DNA of 64,000 nt from Bradyrhizobium sp. BRP22 (GTDB lineage Bacteria; Pseudomonadota; Alphaproteobacteria; Rhizobiales; Xanthobacteraceae), in assembly GCF_020194175.1 (NCBI RefSeq), contig NZ_JADYVX010000005.1, positions 248,001 to 312,000 of the forward strand, in the 5' to 3' direction. Below, piece by piece: positions 44,000 to 53,177 of the stretch. The translations under genes were made by a program, and so were the position numbers. A model generated the notes under the pieces. The model did no database searches. It saw only the letters and a program-made list of their open reading frames with translations, and was not told the DNA's origin. Each line of letters opens with the position of its first letter. Position 1 is the stretch's first letter.

Positions 44000-44178
44000 G
44001 CATCGGCATGCGGCAGCGAAGGCTGATTGTTCCCGCGCGAAAACTTCTCGGCAAGGATTTGCGGTTAAACTTTCGAGAACAGGCGATCGACCGCGTCGGA
44101 CAATGGCGGGCGAGATGGGCGTCAGCACAGAGAAGCAGAGCAACTCTCGGTTTGTAGCGTTTGGTAGCGTTGCCGGAG

Positions 44179-44895
44179 TTAGCTGGAATGCGCGCGAAGC
44201 AAGGTATCCTTGGCCTCGTTTACACGGGCAGCGAGGTACGTCGACCCCCCCTGGTCGGGATGCAGTTTCTTCATCAGGGTGCGGTGCGCCCGGCTGATCT
44301 CGTCGCGCGACGCTCCCGGCTGCAGGCCAAGGATCTCGTAAGCCTCCTGTTCCGTCATTTTGCCGCCCGGCGCCGCGCGACGCTGCCCCCCTGCCCCGTT
44401 GCCCTGCGCGTCTTGACGCCAAGCGGGAAACCGGCGGTCCAGATAGCTTTCAAGTAAGGTGGCGCTCTCGGCGTCGAAGCTGGCGGCCATCGCCAGCAAT
44501 CCCTGAAGGTCGAACTCGTCGAGCGAGCGGCCGGCATTCGGCCCTTCCACGATCCGGCCCGACAGCACGCCAGTGTCGTGGTCGAGGCTCATCTCGAGAT
44601 ATTTCGAGCGCACGCGTGAACTCTGTCCGGCGGAGCGCTGGGCGCCGCCGAAGATGCTGCCGATATTGCCGAGTACGTTCGGCGACCAGCCGAGCAGGCC
44701 GGCACCAAAGATCCCGAGCGGGATCGCCACCGCAAGCTCGCCCCTCAGCCCGGTATAGGCGGCAACCGCGAGCGACAACACGCCGCCGACGATCTTGATC
44801 GCGCGCGCCAGCATCGCCGGATTGGCGGCGCGAAACATCTGCAGCAAGAGATAAAGCGTGACAACGGCAACGATGCCGGCAATCAGAGTTGGCAT
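44179..44895 (-). CDS. Membrane-anchored J-domain protein
   Basis: A 238-residue protein from the ATG at 44895. Two or three N-terminal membrane helices (LIAGIVAVVTLYLLLQMF; IKIVGGVLSLAVAAYTGL; LAVAIPLGIFGAGLLGW) are followed by a soluble region and a C-terminal J domain (YEILGLQPGASRDEISRAHR, then LMKKLHPDQGG with the HPD that activates DnaK). The architecture recalls Tim14/Pam18-like and DjlA-like proteins: a membrane-tethered Hsp70 co-chaperone with its J domain in the cytoplasm. It lies downstream of a VWA protein on the same strand. Confidence 0.85.
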   Translation of the reverse strand: MPTLIAGIVAVVTLYLLLQMFRAANPAMLARAIKIVGGVLSLAVAAYTGLRGELAVAIPLGIFGAGLLGWSPNVLGNIGSIFGGAQRSAGQSSRVRSKYLEMSLDHDTGVLSGRIVEGPNAGRSLDEFDLQGLLAMAASFDAESATLLESYLDRRFPAWRQDAQGNGAGGQRRAAPGGKMTEQEAYEILGLQPGASRDEISRAHRTLMKKLHPDQGGSTYLAARVNEAKDTLLRAHSS

Positions 44896-45071
44896 GGGCG
44901 CAATATAATCGCAGCGGCAAGGAAAAGCACCGCAAGCGGCCTCCTGACGCAAGCGTGAGACAACATGGCTCGGCGTCCTCGTGGCGGAGCGGCGGCTGCC
45001 GTCAGCAACATGTCGGCCGCGCTCGATGCGGTGGCGAAAGCGGCGACGTCATCGATGCAGCCGAGGCGCGG

Positions 45072-45836
45072 TCACTTCATCTGGCCGATCAACCTGGCTG
45101 CGCCGCTTGCTGTCTTCGACAGTTGCAGCAGCGCTTCGCGGCCGCCGGCGGCATAGGCCGCCGCCGCGCGTAACAGCTCGCGCAATTGCGCCGCAGCGCC
45201 GGGATCGAAGCGGCAATAGGCGCCGCCGGTTAACCGCGCAATCTCGCGGAACGCCTGCTCGGCCGTGGCGTCGCCACCTTCCTGGAACATGAAGACGGGG
45301 ACCTTGAGCAGCCCGAGCTCGCCGGCCCTGGCGCAGAGTTCATCGACCGACTCCTCCATGGCGTCGCCGACGAACACCACGGCCCGGACCCCCGAGGCCA
45401 CCGCCTCGCGGCGCGTTTCGGACAATACTTTGCCGATCTGGGTATTGCCGCCCTGGCAATCGATCTTGCTCATCAGTCGGGCAAGCTGGGCACTGTCGGA
45501 AATCCATCCGGTCGCCCGGCATTCGTTGAAGCCGCGGTAATAGACCAGACGGATATCGAGACTGCCGAGGGCGGCAGCCTCGCGAAACATGTCCGCCTGC
45601 AGCGCGCAGGCCATGTCCCAGGTCGGCTGCCTGCTCATCGTGGCGTCGAGCGCAAAAATTAGCCTTCCGCGCCCTCCGGCATGATGTGGCGACATCGCGC
45701 GCGCCTTGGCGACGAAGGCGGCGATGTCCTCGGAGCTCGACGGAGATGCTTCCGGCAAGCGGCCGGAGTTGCGGGCCTCGGCTGCCTGCGCAGCGACGTC
45801 GCTACCGGATTTCGGTTTGGTCGGTTCGGCAGCCAT
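45072..45836 (-). CDS. VWA-domain protein
   Basis: A 254-residue cytoplasmic protein; ATGs at 45839 and 45836 are adjacent. The disordered N-terminal 40 residues are followed by a VWA fold: RLIFALDATMSRQPTWDMA (a DxTxS-like MIDAS), FNECRATGWI, and VRAVVFVGDAMEESVDELC. The C-terminus is Ala/Leu-rich and helical. No membrane helix or signal peptide. Its role is unknown. It is 176 bases upstream of the J-domain gene on the same strand, and I infer a possible functional pair. Confidence 0.8.
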   Translation of the reverse strand: MAAEPTKPKSGSDVAAQAAEARNSGRLPEASPSSSEDIAAFVAKARAMSPHHAGGRGRLIFALDATMSRQPTWDMACALQADMFREAAALGSLDIRLVYYRGFNECRATGWISDSAQLARLMSKIDCQGGNTQIGKVLSETRREAVASGVRAVVFVGDAMEESVDELCARAGELGLLKVPVFMFQEGGDATAEQAFREIARLTGGAYCRFDPGAAAQLRELLRAAAAYAAGGREALLQLSKTASGAARLIGQMK

Positions 45837-45920
45837 CAATCCTCGCCCTCGTCGTGAGGATTATGTGGGCCGGGATCGGGGGAGCGTCAATGCGCGGCGT
45901 GGCTGAACCAGGCGTAGAGG

Positions 45921-46835
45921 TCAGTTCGGGACCGACGAGTGATTTTTCTCGGTCTCGGTCTTCTTGACCTTCTTGGCCGAAGGGTCGGGAACGTAGAGCG
46001 AGACCGGCCCTGGCTCGAGGATTTTCGGCGGCGCACTCTTGGTGTCGACCGGCGCCACGTCGCTGTCGGTATCGACCAGGAACTTATCGAGCATCGCCTG
46101 GATCGAGTTCTTCGCGGCGTCCGGACCGGTGTCGCGCATGTCGTTGTGCTGGAAATCGGTGTTCACCACGGTGATACCGGACTTCTCGCACTGGTCGGCA
46201 TCGGGCACGACACCAGGGTCAGGCTTGAACTGGGTGTCCTTCGAGCGGAAGGACAGGATCTTGAACTTGGCGTCGGTCAGGAACGGCACACGCAGATTGT
46301 CCAGCGTCACGACCTTCTTGATCTCGTCGGGATACTGCTTGGCGAAGTACATCGAGATGTCGCCGCCCATCGAATGTCCGACCATCGTAACCTTGGCATA
46401 GTCGGCATTGGGCTGGATTTTCTTCATCTCCTCCATGGCGAAGTGAATGTTGGCCACGCCGCGCTGGATCTGCGGCAAGCGTCCGACATAGAGCTCACCA
46501 ACCTTGGTCACCATCGGCGGGTCCGTCGGCAGGTCGTGCTGCGGGCTGATCACCAGGTAGCCGCGCGCCGCAAAGATATTAGCCAGAAACGAGTACTCGC
46601 TGTTCTTGACGGTGTTGCCATGGTTGAGGATCGCCACCGGCAGGGTGATCATGCCCGCGTTGGCCTGCATCTCCTTGTCCCAGCGCACAGCCACGTTGAC
46701 GGCAACGAGGCGGTTATCGCGGGCCGGGTCATAGAACCTGAGAGTCTCGTGGCGAATCGCCCACTTGCTGGCGGTGAAATACGCGCCGGCTACAAGCACG
46801 GAGAGTGAAAGCAGAATGGCAATTCCACGTTTCAT
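45921..46835 (-). CDS. Secreted or anchored alpha/beta hydrolase
   Basis: A 304-residue protein. An N-terminal hydrophobic signal or anchor (GIAILLSLSVLVAGAYF) is followed by an alpha/beta-hydrolase core: LPVAILNHGNTVKN (oxyanion region), nucleophile elbow GHSMGGD, and a late histidine in NTDFQHNDM. The C-terminal 50 residues are Lys/Pro-rich. It probably hydrolyses an ester or amide in the periplasm; the substrate is unknown. The upstream gap has an exact TGTCAC/GTGACA palindrome. Confidence 0.83.
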   Translation of the reverse strand: MKRGIAILLSLSVLVAGAYFTASKWAIRHETLRFYDPARDNRLVAVNVAVRWDKEMQANAGMITLPVAILNHGNTVKNSEYSFLANIFAARGYLVISPQHDLPTDPPMVTKVGELYVGRLPQIQRGVANIHFAMEEMKKIQPNADYAKVTMVGHSMGGDISMYFAKQYPDEIKKVVTLDNLRVPFLTDAKFKILSFRSKDTQFKPDPGVVPDADQCEKSGITVVNTDFQHNDMRDTGPDAAKNSIQAMLDKFLVDTDSDVAPVDTKSAPPKILEPGPVSLYVPDPSAKKVKKTETEKNHSSVPN

Positions 46836-46907
46836 ATTCGTCCTCGGCGCCCGCCTCTGGCGCTATATCCCGTTGTGCGGACTCTGGCGGTCCTTCTTGA
46901 TGATATA

Positions 46908-46925
46908 TGTCACAGCGGCGTGACA
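46908..46925. promoter_or_regulatory. Palindrome upstream of the alpha/beta hydrolase
   Basis: TGTCAC-AGCGGC-GTGACA is an exact 6-6-6 inverted repeat, 73-90 bases ahead of the hydrolase start. A second palindrome, TGTGCA-TC-TGCACA, lies at 46983-46996. Together they may be operator sites. The remaining gap to 47138 shows no gene. Confidence 0.42.
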
Positions 46926-47138
46926 GGAAGTCCAAATGTTGTGTGTTGACCGCCTGATCGTTGTGCGACGCACCTAATCCTTGTGCATCTGCACAGTCCG
47001 CTGGGGGATGGTGGCGTTCCTCCTAACCTTATGACGGCGCCCGCGAAATTCGGGTTTAGCCGCTCAATACATTTGTAATGAAACGGGCCATCTCCGAGTT
47101 TGTTCCCCGTTTTGGGTCCTCCCCCGTAGTCGCACGGG

Positions 47139-47330
47139 TCAGGCCGCCGCGTAGATGATGAGTTTCAGCGCCGGATCGTCATTGGCCTGAAAACTCGCAT
47201 ATTCGAAGGCCAGGCGGCCTCTCTCGGGGTGGCTGAGCACCTCGCAGCCCGGCACACTGCGCGCGCCCAACCGTTGGCCGAATTCCCGGCATCCCTGCCC
47301 GCCGAGCAGACGTTGGTCCCGACCGAGAAC
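47139..47330 (-). pseudogene. Remnant of an MmyB-type helix-turn-helix regulator
   Basis: The minus-strand frame ending at 47139 finishes with VPGCEVLSHPERGRLAFEYA then SFQANDDPALKLIIYAAA, which matches the C-terminal end of MmyB-like ligand-binding domains of XRE regulators. Upstream of about residue 60 from the end the frame (RWSDVLGRDQRLLGGQGCRE) no longer looks like a regulator, and no helix-turn-helix is found. I read it as the surviving 3' end of a lost gene. Confidence 0.65.
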
Positions 47331-47358
47331 GTCAGACCATCGGGACCATCGATGCGTC

Positions 47359-47586
47359 ATGCGCGGCTGCATCAGCATCCACGGCGTGTGGATGCATCCA
47401 CCTGAAGCGACGCTCGGCCCCGTTGGCATGATCCGGGCAGGCCTGCTGCCGCTCGACCTGTTCAAGGTGACCACCTTCGACCTTGACCACGTCAACGAGG
47501 CGGTCGCGCATGCAGCGGCCAATGGCGGACCGTTCAAGATGACGATCCTGCAGCCGGCGCAAGGTGCACGCGTCGCATTGCGATGA
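47359..47586 (+). pseudogene. Remnant of a zinc-type alcohol dehydrogenase
   Basis: The plus-strand frame reads MRGCISIHGVWMHPPEATLG, then MIRAGLLPLDLFKVTTFDLD and HVNEAVAHAAANGGPFKMT. This matches the last 70 residues of medium-chain zinc alcohol dehydrogenases, including the NEAVAHAA helix. The cofactor-binding and catalytic parts are missing. It is divergent from the regulator remnant, so a deletion at about 47331-47358 probably removed both 5' halves and the shared promoter. Confidence 0.68.
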
Positions 47587-47742
47587 TGTCGTGGACCCCG
47601 AGCGGACCGGGTGCGCGCGCCTGCCGCCTTGGCGTCAATGGCTTCCGCTTGGTATGGTCTTGTGCCCACCGCATCGAGCGAGTCCAAGTCCGTCTCGCGC
47701 CCCGCCAGATCCTCCAGAGCCAGCCCTAGAGATTGAATCCAG

Positions 47743-48594
47743 ATGTCGCGAAGCCCCATGGTCGTCCGCACCGTCCCTGCCTTGCGCCGCGCCGTCGAGG
47801 CTTTGCGCGGCCGAAAGGCAATGACGGCGCTGGTGCCAACCATGGGAGCGCTCCACGACGGGCACGTGTCGCTGGTTCGGCTTGCCAAACGACGCGCGCA
47901 GCGCGTCATCGTCTCGATCTTCGTCAACCCGACCCAGTTCGCGCCGACAGAAGATTTCGGCTCCTACCCGCGCACCTGGAAGGCCGACGTCGCGAAGCTC
48001 GCCGCCGAGAAGGTCGACCTGATCTGGCATCCCGACGTCAAGACCATGTACCCGGACGGCTTTGCCACCCGGATCGCGCCGGAGGGGCCCGCCACGGTCG
48101 GCCTCGAAGATCGTTTCCGCCCACACTTCTTCGGCGGGGTTGCGACGGTGGTCGGCAAACTGTTCACGCAGTGCCGGCCGGATTTCGCGATCTTCGGCGA
48201 GAAGGATTTTCAGCAGCTCCGCGTCGTGACCCAGATGGCGCGCGACCTCGACCTCGGCGTCAAGGTGATCGGCTCCAGGACGGTGCGCGAGCGCGATGGG
48301 CTCGCAATGTCCTCCCGCAACGTCTACCTCTCGCCCGAGGAACGGCGCGTGGCGCCGGAACTTTATCGCGTCATGAAGGAAACCGCTCGCCGCATCCGTG
48401 GCGGCGAAGAAATCGAGCCGGCGGTCGCCGGCGGGGCCGAGTTGATCGAACAGGCCGGTTTCAAGCTCGACTATCTGGAGGTGCGCCACGCGGAGACGCT
48501 GGCGCCGATCACCTCGATCAAGGACGGCCCGTTGCGGATGCTGGTGGCCGCAAGGCTCGGCACCACGAGGCTGATCGACAATATCGCGGTATAA
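47743..48594 (+). CDS. panC: Pantothenate synthetase
   Basis: A 283-residue enzyme joining pantoate and beta-alanine with ATP. Motifs: [16 protein letters not shown] (nucleotide-binding, HIGH-like), [21 protein letters not shown] and [10 protein letters not shown] with the KMSKS-like serines. Length is normal. An ATG at 47758 is an alternative start. panB and panD are not in this window. It directly follows the dehydrogenase fossil. Confidence 0.96.
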   Translation: MSRSPMVVRTVPALRRAVEALRGRKAMTALVPTMGALHDGHVSLVRLAKRRAQRVIVSIFVNPTQFAPTEDFGSYPRTWKADVAKLAAEKVDLIWHPDVKTMYPDGFATRIAPEGPATVGLEDRFRPHFFGGVATVVGKLFTQCRPDFAIFGEKDFQQLRVVTQMARDLDLGVKVIGSRTVRERDGLAMSSRNVYLSPEERRVAPELYRVMKETARRIRGGEEIEPAVAGGAELIEQAGFKLDYLEVRHAETLAPITSIKDGPLRMLVAARLGTTRLIDNIAV

Positions 48595-48606
48595 CCCGAC
48601 CGGCCG

Positions 48607-49047
48607 TTACAGCAGTCCGAGATCGCGCAGTTCGCGCCGCATCGGCTCCGGCATCGCCGCGACGCCAGAGGCCGCCGATTTGGTCAGGTCGGGTGGCGCC
48701 GCATCGGCGGTGAGGTAGCGCCAGCCCTGGAACGGGCGCATCGGGCGCGACGATACCGAGATCACCTTGGGCTGCATCACGATGCGGCAACGGCCGATAC
48801 CGTCCTTGTCGCGGAACGGCTCGATCGCGATGATCTTCTCCCGCGCGGCGATCTCGCCACGGATCACCCAATAGAGCGAGCCGCCGGCTAGGATCTCCTC
48901 CTCCCGCTTCGGCGTCATCCGCGTGATGTGGATATGACGCTGCGGCAGGCCCTTCTTTTTCGCGGTCGCCATCCGCTCTGCAACCCAGGTCTTGAGTTCC
49001 TTGACCGAGTCGCAGCCGACGGCGAGCTTGATGAGATGAAGCGGCAT
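48607..49047 (-). CDS. DUF1489 family protein
   Basis: A 146-residue soluble protein: HLIKLAVGCDSVKELKTWV, RHIHITRMTPKREEE, SLYWVIRGEIAAREKI and RPFQGWRYL are the family's conserved stretches. Function unknown; the family is restricted to alphaproteobacteria. It converges with panC, 12 bases apart. Confidence 0.9.
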   Translation of the reverse strand: MPLHLIKLAVGCDSVKELKTWVAERMATAKKKGLPQRHIHITRMTPKREEEILAGGSLYWVIRGEIAAREKIIAIEPFRDKDGIGRCRIVMQPKVISVSSRPMRPFQGWRYLTADAAPPDLTKSAASGVAAMPEPMRRELRDLGLL

Positions 49048-49087
49048 GGTCGTTCCGCTTTAGCCGCCGACACGGGCTTTGAAAAGA

Positions 49088-50077
49088 TCAGTCGTCCGAA
49101 GCTGCGGGAGCGGCTGTGGACGCCGGTGGAGCCGGCGCGAGCGGCACTGGCGCAGGTGCCGGCGGACGCTTGGCAGCCGCCTGTTTCTTGGCGGCGGCCG
49201 GCGGCGTCGTGGAAGCCGCTGGCGCCGCCCGTGGCGCAGGCGGAGTGGTGGCGGCTGCCGCGGCCGGCGGCGACGGCTTCGATGCGGGCTCAGGTGACAT
49301 GATGCTGATCGGCGGGGTGTTCGCAGCCGACGGGAATTCGGCGTTGGTGGGCTTGCCCGTCGGGACCGATGTCGGCAATGCGCCGAGCACCCCGGCTCCT
49401 GGTATCGCTCCGGCCGCCGCCGCTGTATTGGCAGGCTGAGGCGCGTTCCAGGACGGCGCATAGCGGGTGATCAGGTTCTCATAGAGGTGCTCGTCCATAT
49501 TGGACGCGATCTGCTGGGTGGTCCCGAGTGAGCTGAACGCCGCGCATGAGGCCGGCGTGCAATGATCCCGCACCGTCAGCACATAGGCCATGAGCCCGTA
49601 GCGGTCCCGCTCGATCGCCCGACGCAGCGCCTGCAGTTCGGGCGATGTGTTGCGCTCGGCGGTCGCGATATCGCCCAACGACGTCAGGCGGCTGATCTTG
49701 GAAGCTGCATAGGCAACTGCGGCAGCCGTAGAGTCCGCGGAGCCGAACAACACCTTTTCGCAGGCGTTCAGCACGGCATCGCCTGCAAGGTCGTCGATGC
49801 AGGCCAACGCCGCCGGTGCCGCGACGATCGGCTGCGTTAGCCGGGTATCCGTGGAAGCAGCCCGGCTACCGGAATCAAAGCCGCGGATGGTTGCGGCAAC
49901 TGCGATCGCGATCGCGAGCAAGGTGATGACCGTCAGCGCGCCATTGGCCACGGATTTCTCCGCGCGCAACAGCGTGATCAACAGGATCAGTCCAAAAAAT
50001 CCTGCAGCGGCGAGCGTCAGCCACATCGGAAAGGTCGCGGAGCGCCAGATATGATCCAGCGAAGAAGCCCAGTTCAT
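49088..50077 (-). CDS. Hypothetical membrane protein with Pro/Ala-rich tail
   Basis: A 329-residue protein. Two helices at the N-terminus (FPMWLTLAAAGFFGLILLI and ALTVITLLAIAIAVAATI) are followed by a domain with four cysteines (ALACIDDL, NACEKVLF, RDHCTPASCAAFSSL), perhaps disulfide-linked in the periplasm. The last 130 residues are Ala/Pro-rich and disordered. I recall Bradyrhizobium relatives without a function. The Pro/Ala tail recalls TonB- or TolA-like spacers, but no such domain follows. Confidence 0.75.
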   Translation of the reverse strand: MNWASSLDHIWRSATFPMWLTLAAAGFFGLILLITLLRAEKSVANGALTVITLLAIAIAVAATIRGFDSGSRAASTDTRLTQPIVAAPAALACIDDLAGDAVLNACEKVLFGSADSTAAAVAYAASKISRLTSLGDIATAERNTSPELQALRRAIERDRYGLMAYVLTVRDHCTPASCAAFSSLGTTQQIASNMDEHLYENLITRYAPSWNAPQPANTAAAAGAIPGAGVLGALPTSVPTGKPTNAEFPSAANTPPISIMSPEPASKPSPPAAAAATTPPAPRAAPAASTTPPAAAKKQAAAKRPPAPAPVPLAPAPPASTAAPAASDD

Positions 50078-50233
50078 GCGCGGTGTCCCTCAACGCAGCA
50101 TAAGGCACGGTCACCGAAGGCGAATACCTTCTTTCGGGCATTCGGCCTTCGGCAGAGTGGTTCTGCGAACGGGGCCTTTTGACGGCGACCCATCAGGGAA
50201 CCGCGTCAAACGGTTGCTTGCGCACAGGTCTCT

Positions 50234-50437
50234 TCAGGACAGGACGAGCTGGCTTTCCTTGGCGACCCGTTCGAAAGCTTCGGTCGAGCTCTTGATGCGG
50301 TACTGGCAATCGTCACCGTCGGTCGGCAGCAGCCGGACCACCTGGTAGGTCCCGCTGGCGGCCGGACGAGATACGTTGCTCGCAGTGAAATAGACAATCT
50401 CTCCAACGGAGTACTTATGCTTCAACGCCCTCTCCAT
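50234..50437 (-). CDS. Small conserved hypothetical protein
   Basis: A 67-residue protein from the ATG at 50437: ALKHKYSVGEIVYFTASNV, ASGTYQVVRLLPTDGDDCQY and RIKSSTEAFERVAKESQLV. The pattern (HKYSVGEIVYF ... YQVVRLLP ... YRIKS) suggests a small beta-barrel like an SH3 fold, and I recall it as common in Bradyrhizobium. No function known. The frame opens upstream to 50554, but that part is unlike the family. Confidence 0.75.
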   Translation of the reverse strand: MERALKHKYSVGEIVYFTASNVSRPAASGTYQVVRLLPTDGDDCQYRIKSSTEAFERVAKESQLVLS

Positions 50438-50684
50438 TTTTCTTGGATCGTTGGCGCGCCGCCTAAGGTCCCACAGCAGCGGCCAACATTGAGAACCCTG
50501 CGTCAAGCTAGCACAGCAGGGGCCGCGAAATCCAGCAGGATCGGGGCATGCCAAATGCGCGAAATTTGCAGATTTTTCAGTATGATACGAGGCTGGCCAG
50601 CGGATCGGCCGCGTTCCGCGGCGAGAACGGCGAAAAGTCCCGGTTCCCGCAATCGGGAGCTACCGCGGGCATCCCCATTTCGAG

Positions 50685-51341
50685 TTACACGGTCTCGAAC
50701 CGCTCGATGATGAGCGTTTCGGCAAGCCCGTCTCGGGTCCATTCCTGGAACGCCGGCAACGACGTCATCGCATCGACATAGGCCTGCGCTTCGGGCTTCA
50801 CCGGGATCGCATAGGTGCGGAAGCGGTGCACGACGGGGGCGAACATCGCATCAGCGCCGGAGAACGCACCGAACAGGAACGGACCTTGCCTGCCGTAGCG
50901 CGCATGGCAGTCGGCCCAGATCTCCTGGATCCTGGCGACATTGGCGCGCGCGTCGTCCGACAATGGGATCGCCCGAATCGGACGATGCAGGTTCATGCCG
51001 CATTCAGCGCGCAGCGGCATAAAACCCGAATGCATTTCCGCCGAAATCGAGCGCGCATGAGCCCGGCTGGCGCGGTCCTCTGGCCACAGCTTGGTTTCTG
51101 GATACTTCTCGGCAAGGTATTCGATGATCGCAAGCGAGTCCCAGACCGTGACATCGCCATCGATCAGTGCCGGCACCTTGCCGGCACGAGAGAAGCTGAG
51201 GATGCGATCCTTGTCCGCCTTCACATCGGTGTAGAGCGGAATGAAGATTTCCTCGAAGGGAATGTTGTTGGCGCGTAGCGCCAGCCACGGCCGCATCGAC
51301 CATGACGAATAGTTCTTGTTGCCGATGACGAGCTTCAACAT
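50685..51341 (-). CDS. Glutathione S-transferase
   Basis: A 218-residue GST from the ATG at 51341; upstream open frame is ignored. Thioredoxin-fold N-domain (LVIGNKNYSSWSMRPWLAL with catalytic-type Ser/Tyr region; GKVPALIDGDVTVWDSLAI, the cis-Pro and glutathione gamma-glutamyl site) and helical C-domain (FLFGAFSGADAMFAPVVHRF). It conjugates or reduces with glutathione; class and substrate are not fixed. Confidence 0.9.
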   Translation of the reverse strand: MLKLVIGNKNYSSWSMRPWLALRANNIPFEEIFIPLYTDVKADKDRILSFSRAGKVPALIDGDVTVWDSLAIIEYLAEKYPETKLWPEDRASRAHARSISAEMHSGFMPLRAECGMNLHRPIRAIPLSDDARANVARIQEIWADCHARYGRQGPFLFGAFSGADAMFAPVVHRFRTYAIPVKPEAQAYVDAMTSLPAFQEWTRDGLAETLIIERFETV

Positions 51342-51433
51342 GTGCGGGGAATCCCGTTGGGCTGCTATTTTGCCATAGCGCGGCGCGGCCGTCCAACCGG
51401 CGGGCGATCGCCGCGCGCAGCGAATGTCGAAGT

Positions 51434-52267
51434 CTAGGAAGCAAAGTCCTGCGGCGTGAAGCTGAGGTCGAGCATCTTCCACTCGCCATAGCGATCCGCC
51501 GGCAGCATCGTATAGGGCTGGCACGCTTCCAGTGCACTCATCGCACCACGCATCAGCACCGGTCCCTTCTCGGAGGCGCTGGCCTCGATCAGCAGCGGCT
51601 CGTCCGCGAGCCTCCCCTGTGGCGTCATGAACACGCGCAGCGTGACCTTGACGTCATCGGACGGTTTCAGCGATGCAGGCAGCTTCGAGCAGGTCTTGAG
51701 ATGGCGGCGAAACTCGGCGATGACGCTCGGGGTGAGGTCGGCCGATCTGATTGCCGGTGCATCGAAATCCTCGTCCACCTTGCCACCGTAGCGCGCGGCC
51801 GGGGCCGGGGCTGGCGCTGCCATCGTCGGGAGATGCGGCGGCAAGCCGAGTTGGACATGATATTTGATCGACAGATCGGGCTCCGGCGGCGTGTAGGCCG
51901 GGGTGGCCAGCGGTTGAGCCGCGGGCTGCGGCGGGACCGAGCCCGATTCCGCGGGTGCCGGCTGCTTCTGCAGCGGCGGGGCCGACGGTGACGGCTGCGG
52001 CGCCGGTGCAGGCGGATCGCTTGCGGCCGGCTGCTGCAGCGCGGACAGGTCGATGGTCGGTGACGGAGAAGGCGACGGCGATGGGGTCGGCTCGGGCTGC
52101 TTCTCGAGCTCTTGCGGCGTGACGATGTCGACCGGGACGGTGTCAGCCGCCACGACATCGAACGGATGGACTTCGGACAGGAGCAGCACCAGGGCCAGCA
52201 CCGACAGGTGCGCAACCGCCGACGCCGTCACGTCCACAGGAATGAGCTCCCGCAGGTTCATTCGCAA
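51434..52267 (-). CDS. TonB/TolA-like periplasm-spanning protein
   Basis: A 277-residue protein. A short cytoplasmic start and one membrane helix (SAVAHLSVLALVLLLSEVHP) are followed by VPVDIVTPQELEK and a long Pro/Ser/Ala-rich spacer (residues 55-140), the design of TonB and TolA. The C-terminal domain (VIAEFRRHLKTCSKLPASL, DVKVTLRVFMTPQG, ALEACQPYTMLP) resembles TolA-C more than TonB. No exbBD or tolQR neighbours. It probably links inner membrane energy or scaffolding to the outer membrane. Confidence 0.75.
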   Translation of the reverse strand: MRMNLRELIPVDVTASAVAHLSVLALVLLLSEVHPFDVVAADTVPVDIVTPQELEKQPEPTPSPSPSPSPTIDLSALQQPAASDPPAPAPQPSPSAPPLQKQPAPAESGSVPPQPAAQPLATPAYTPPEPDLSIKYHVQLGLPPHLPTMAAPAPAPAARYGGKVDEDFDAPAIRSADLTPSVIAEFRRHLKTCSKLPASLKPSDDVKVTLRVFMTPQGRLADEPLLIEASASEKGPVLMRGAMSALEACQPYTMLPADRYGEWKMLDLSFTPQDFAS

Positions 52268-52322
52268 CTGATCAGGTTTGACAGCCCCTGCCTGTCAGCA
52301 TAGCCGCCCATCGAGGCGTGTC

Positions 52323-53141
52323 TCAATCCCATTTCGGCGCAAAGCCGGAATCGGTCAGGCGGCGTGAGGCGTCACTCATGCCCGAGATCAGGCTCATGTC
52401 GTCCACCGACAATTCGAAATCGAAGACGTTGATATTCTCCGACAGCCGTTCGAGCTTGGAGGTCCGCGGGATTGCGGCAACATTCTGTTGCACCAGCCAG
52501 CGCAGGCAGACCTGGGCCGCCGTCTTGCGATAGCGGTCGCCGATCCGCGCCAAGGTACGGTCATTCCTGACGCGGCCCTTGGCGATCGGGCTGTAGGCGA
52601 CCACCGCCATGCCGTGCCGGGCGCAGGCGGCCCTCACCTTCGTCTGGTCGAGATAGGGATGATACTCGACCTGGTCGCACACCAGCGGCTCCGCGCAAGC
52701 CGCCACCGCCTGCTCGATCAAGGCGACGGTGAAGTTGGAGATGCCGATATGGCGCGCCAGCCCGAGCTGTTTGGCGTGCGCCAGCGCGCCCACCGTTTCC
52801 GCCAGCGGCACCTGCGGGTTCGGCCAGTGCAGCAACAACAGATCGACTTCGGTCAGCCGCAGCCGCGCCAGGCTTTCCTTTGCCGAGCGCTCGAGGTCGT
52901 TGGGCCTGAAGTGGGTGGTCCAGACCTTGGTCGTGATGAAGACGTCGTCGCGCCTCACGCCGGACGCGCGCAGCCCCTCGCCGACCTCGCGCTCATTGTC
53001 GTACATCTGCGCGGTGTCGATATGGCGATAGCCGAGCCTGAGCGCCTGCTCGACGATCCGCGCGCAGGTGCGTCCGCGCAATTCCCAGGTGCCAAGCCCG
53101 ATCGCCGGGATCCTGGCGCCATTGGCTTCGATGATGGTCAT
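52323..53141 (-). CDS. Aldo/keto reductase
   Basis: A 272-residue TIM-barrel aldo/keto reductase. Catalytic tetrad: Asp and Tyr in HIDTAQMYDNEREVG, Lys in FITTKVW, His in LLLHWPNP. It has the features of the 2,5-diketo-gluconate reductase branch. It reduces aldehydes or ketones with NADPH. The ATG at 53141 gives standard length. A short HTH gene lies 36 bases upstream on the same strand. Confidence 0.93.
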   Translation of the reverse strand: MTIIEANGARIPAIGLGTWELRGRTCARIVEQALRLGYRHIDTAQMYDNEREVGEGLRASGVRRDDVFITTKVWTTHFRPNDLERSAKESLARLRLTEVDLLLLHWPNPQVPLAETVGALAHAKQLGLARHIGISNFTVALIEQAVAACAEPLVCDQVEYHPYLDQTKVRAACARHGMAVVAYSPIAKGRVRNDRTLARIGDRYRKTAAQVCLRWLVQQNVAAIPRTSKLERLSENINVFDFELSVDDMSLISGMSDASRRLTDSGFAPKWD

Positions 53142-53177
53142 GCGTCCAGTATGGGCTGCCGTGGCCCGGCTGCCAAC

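Noticed and set aside
44965..45156. 63-residue plus-strand frame near the VWA gene
   Set aside because: Mostly antisense to the VWA protein's C-terminus; low-complexity Ala/Arg composition.
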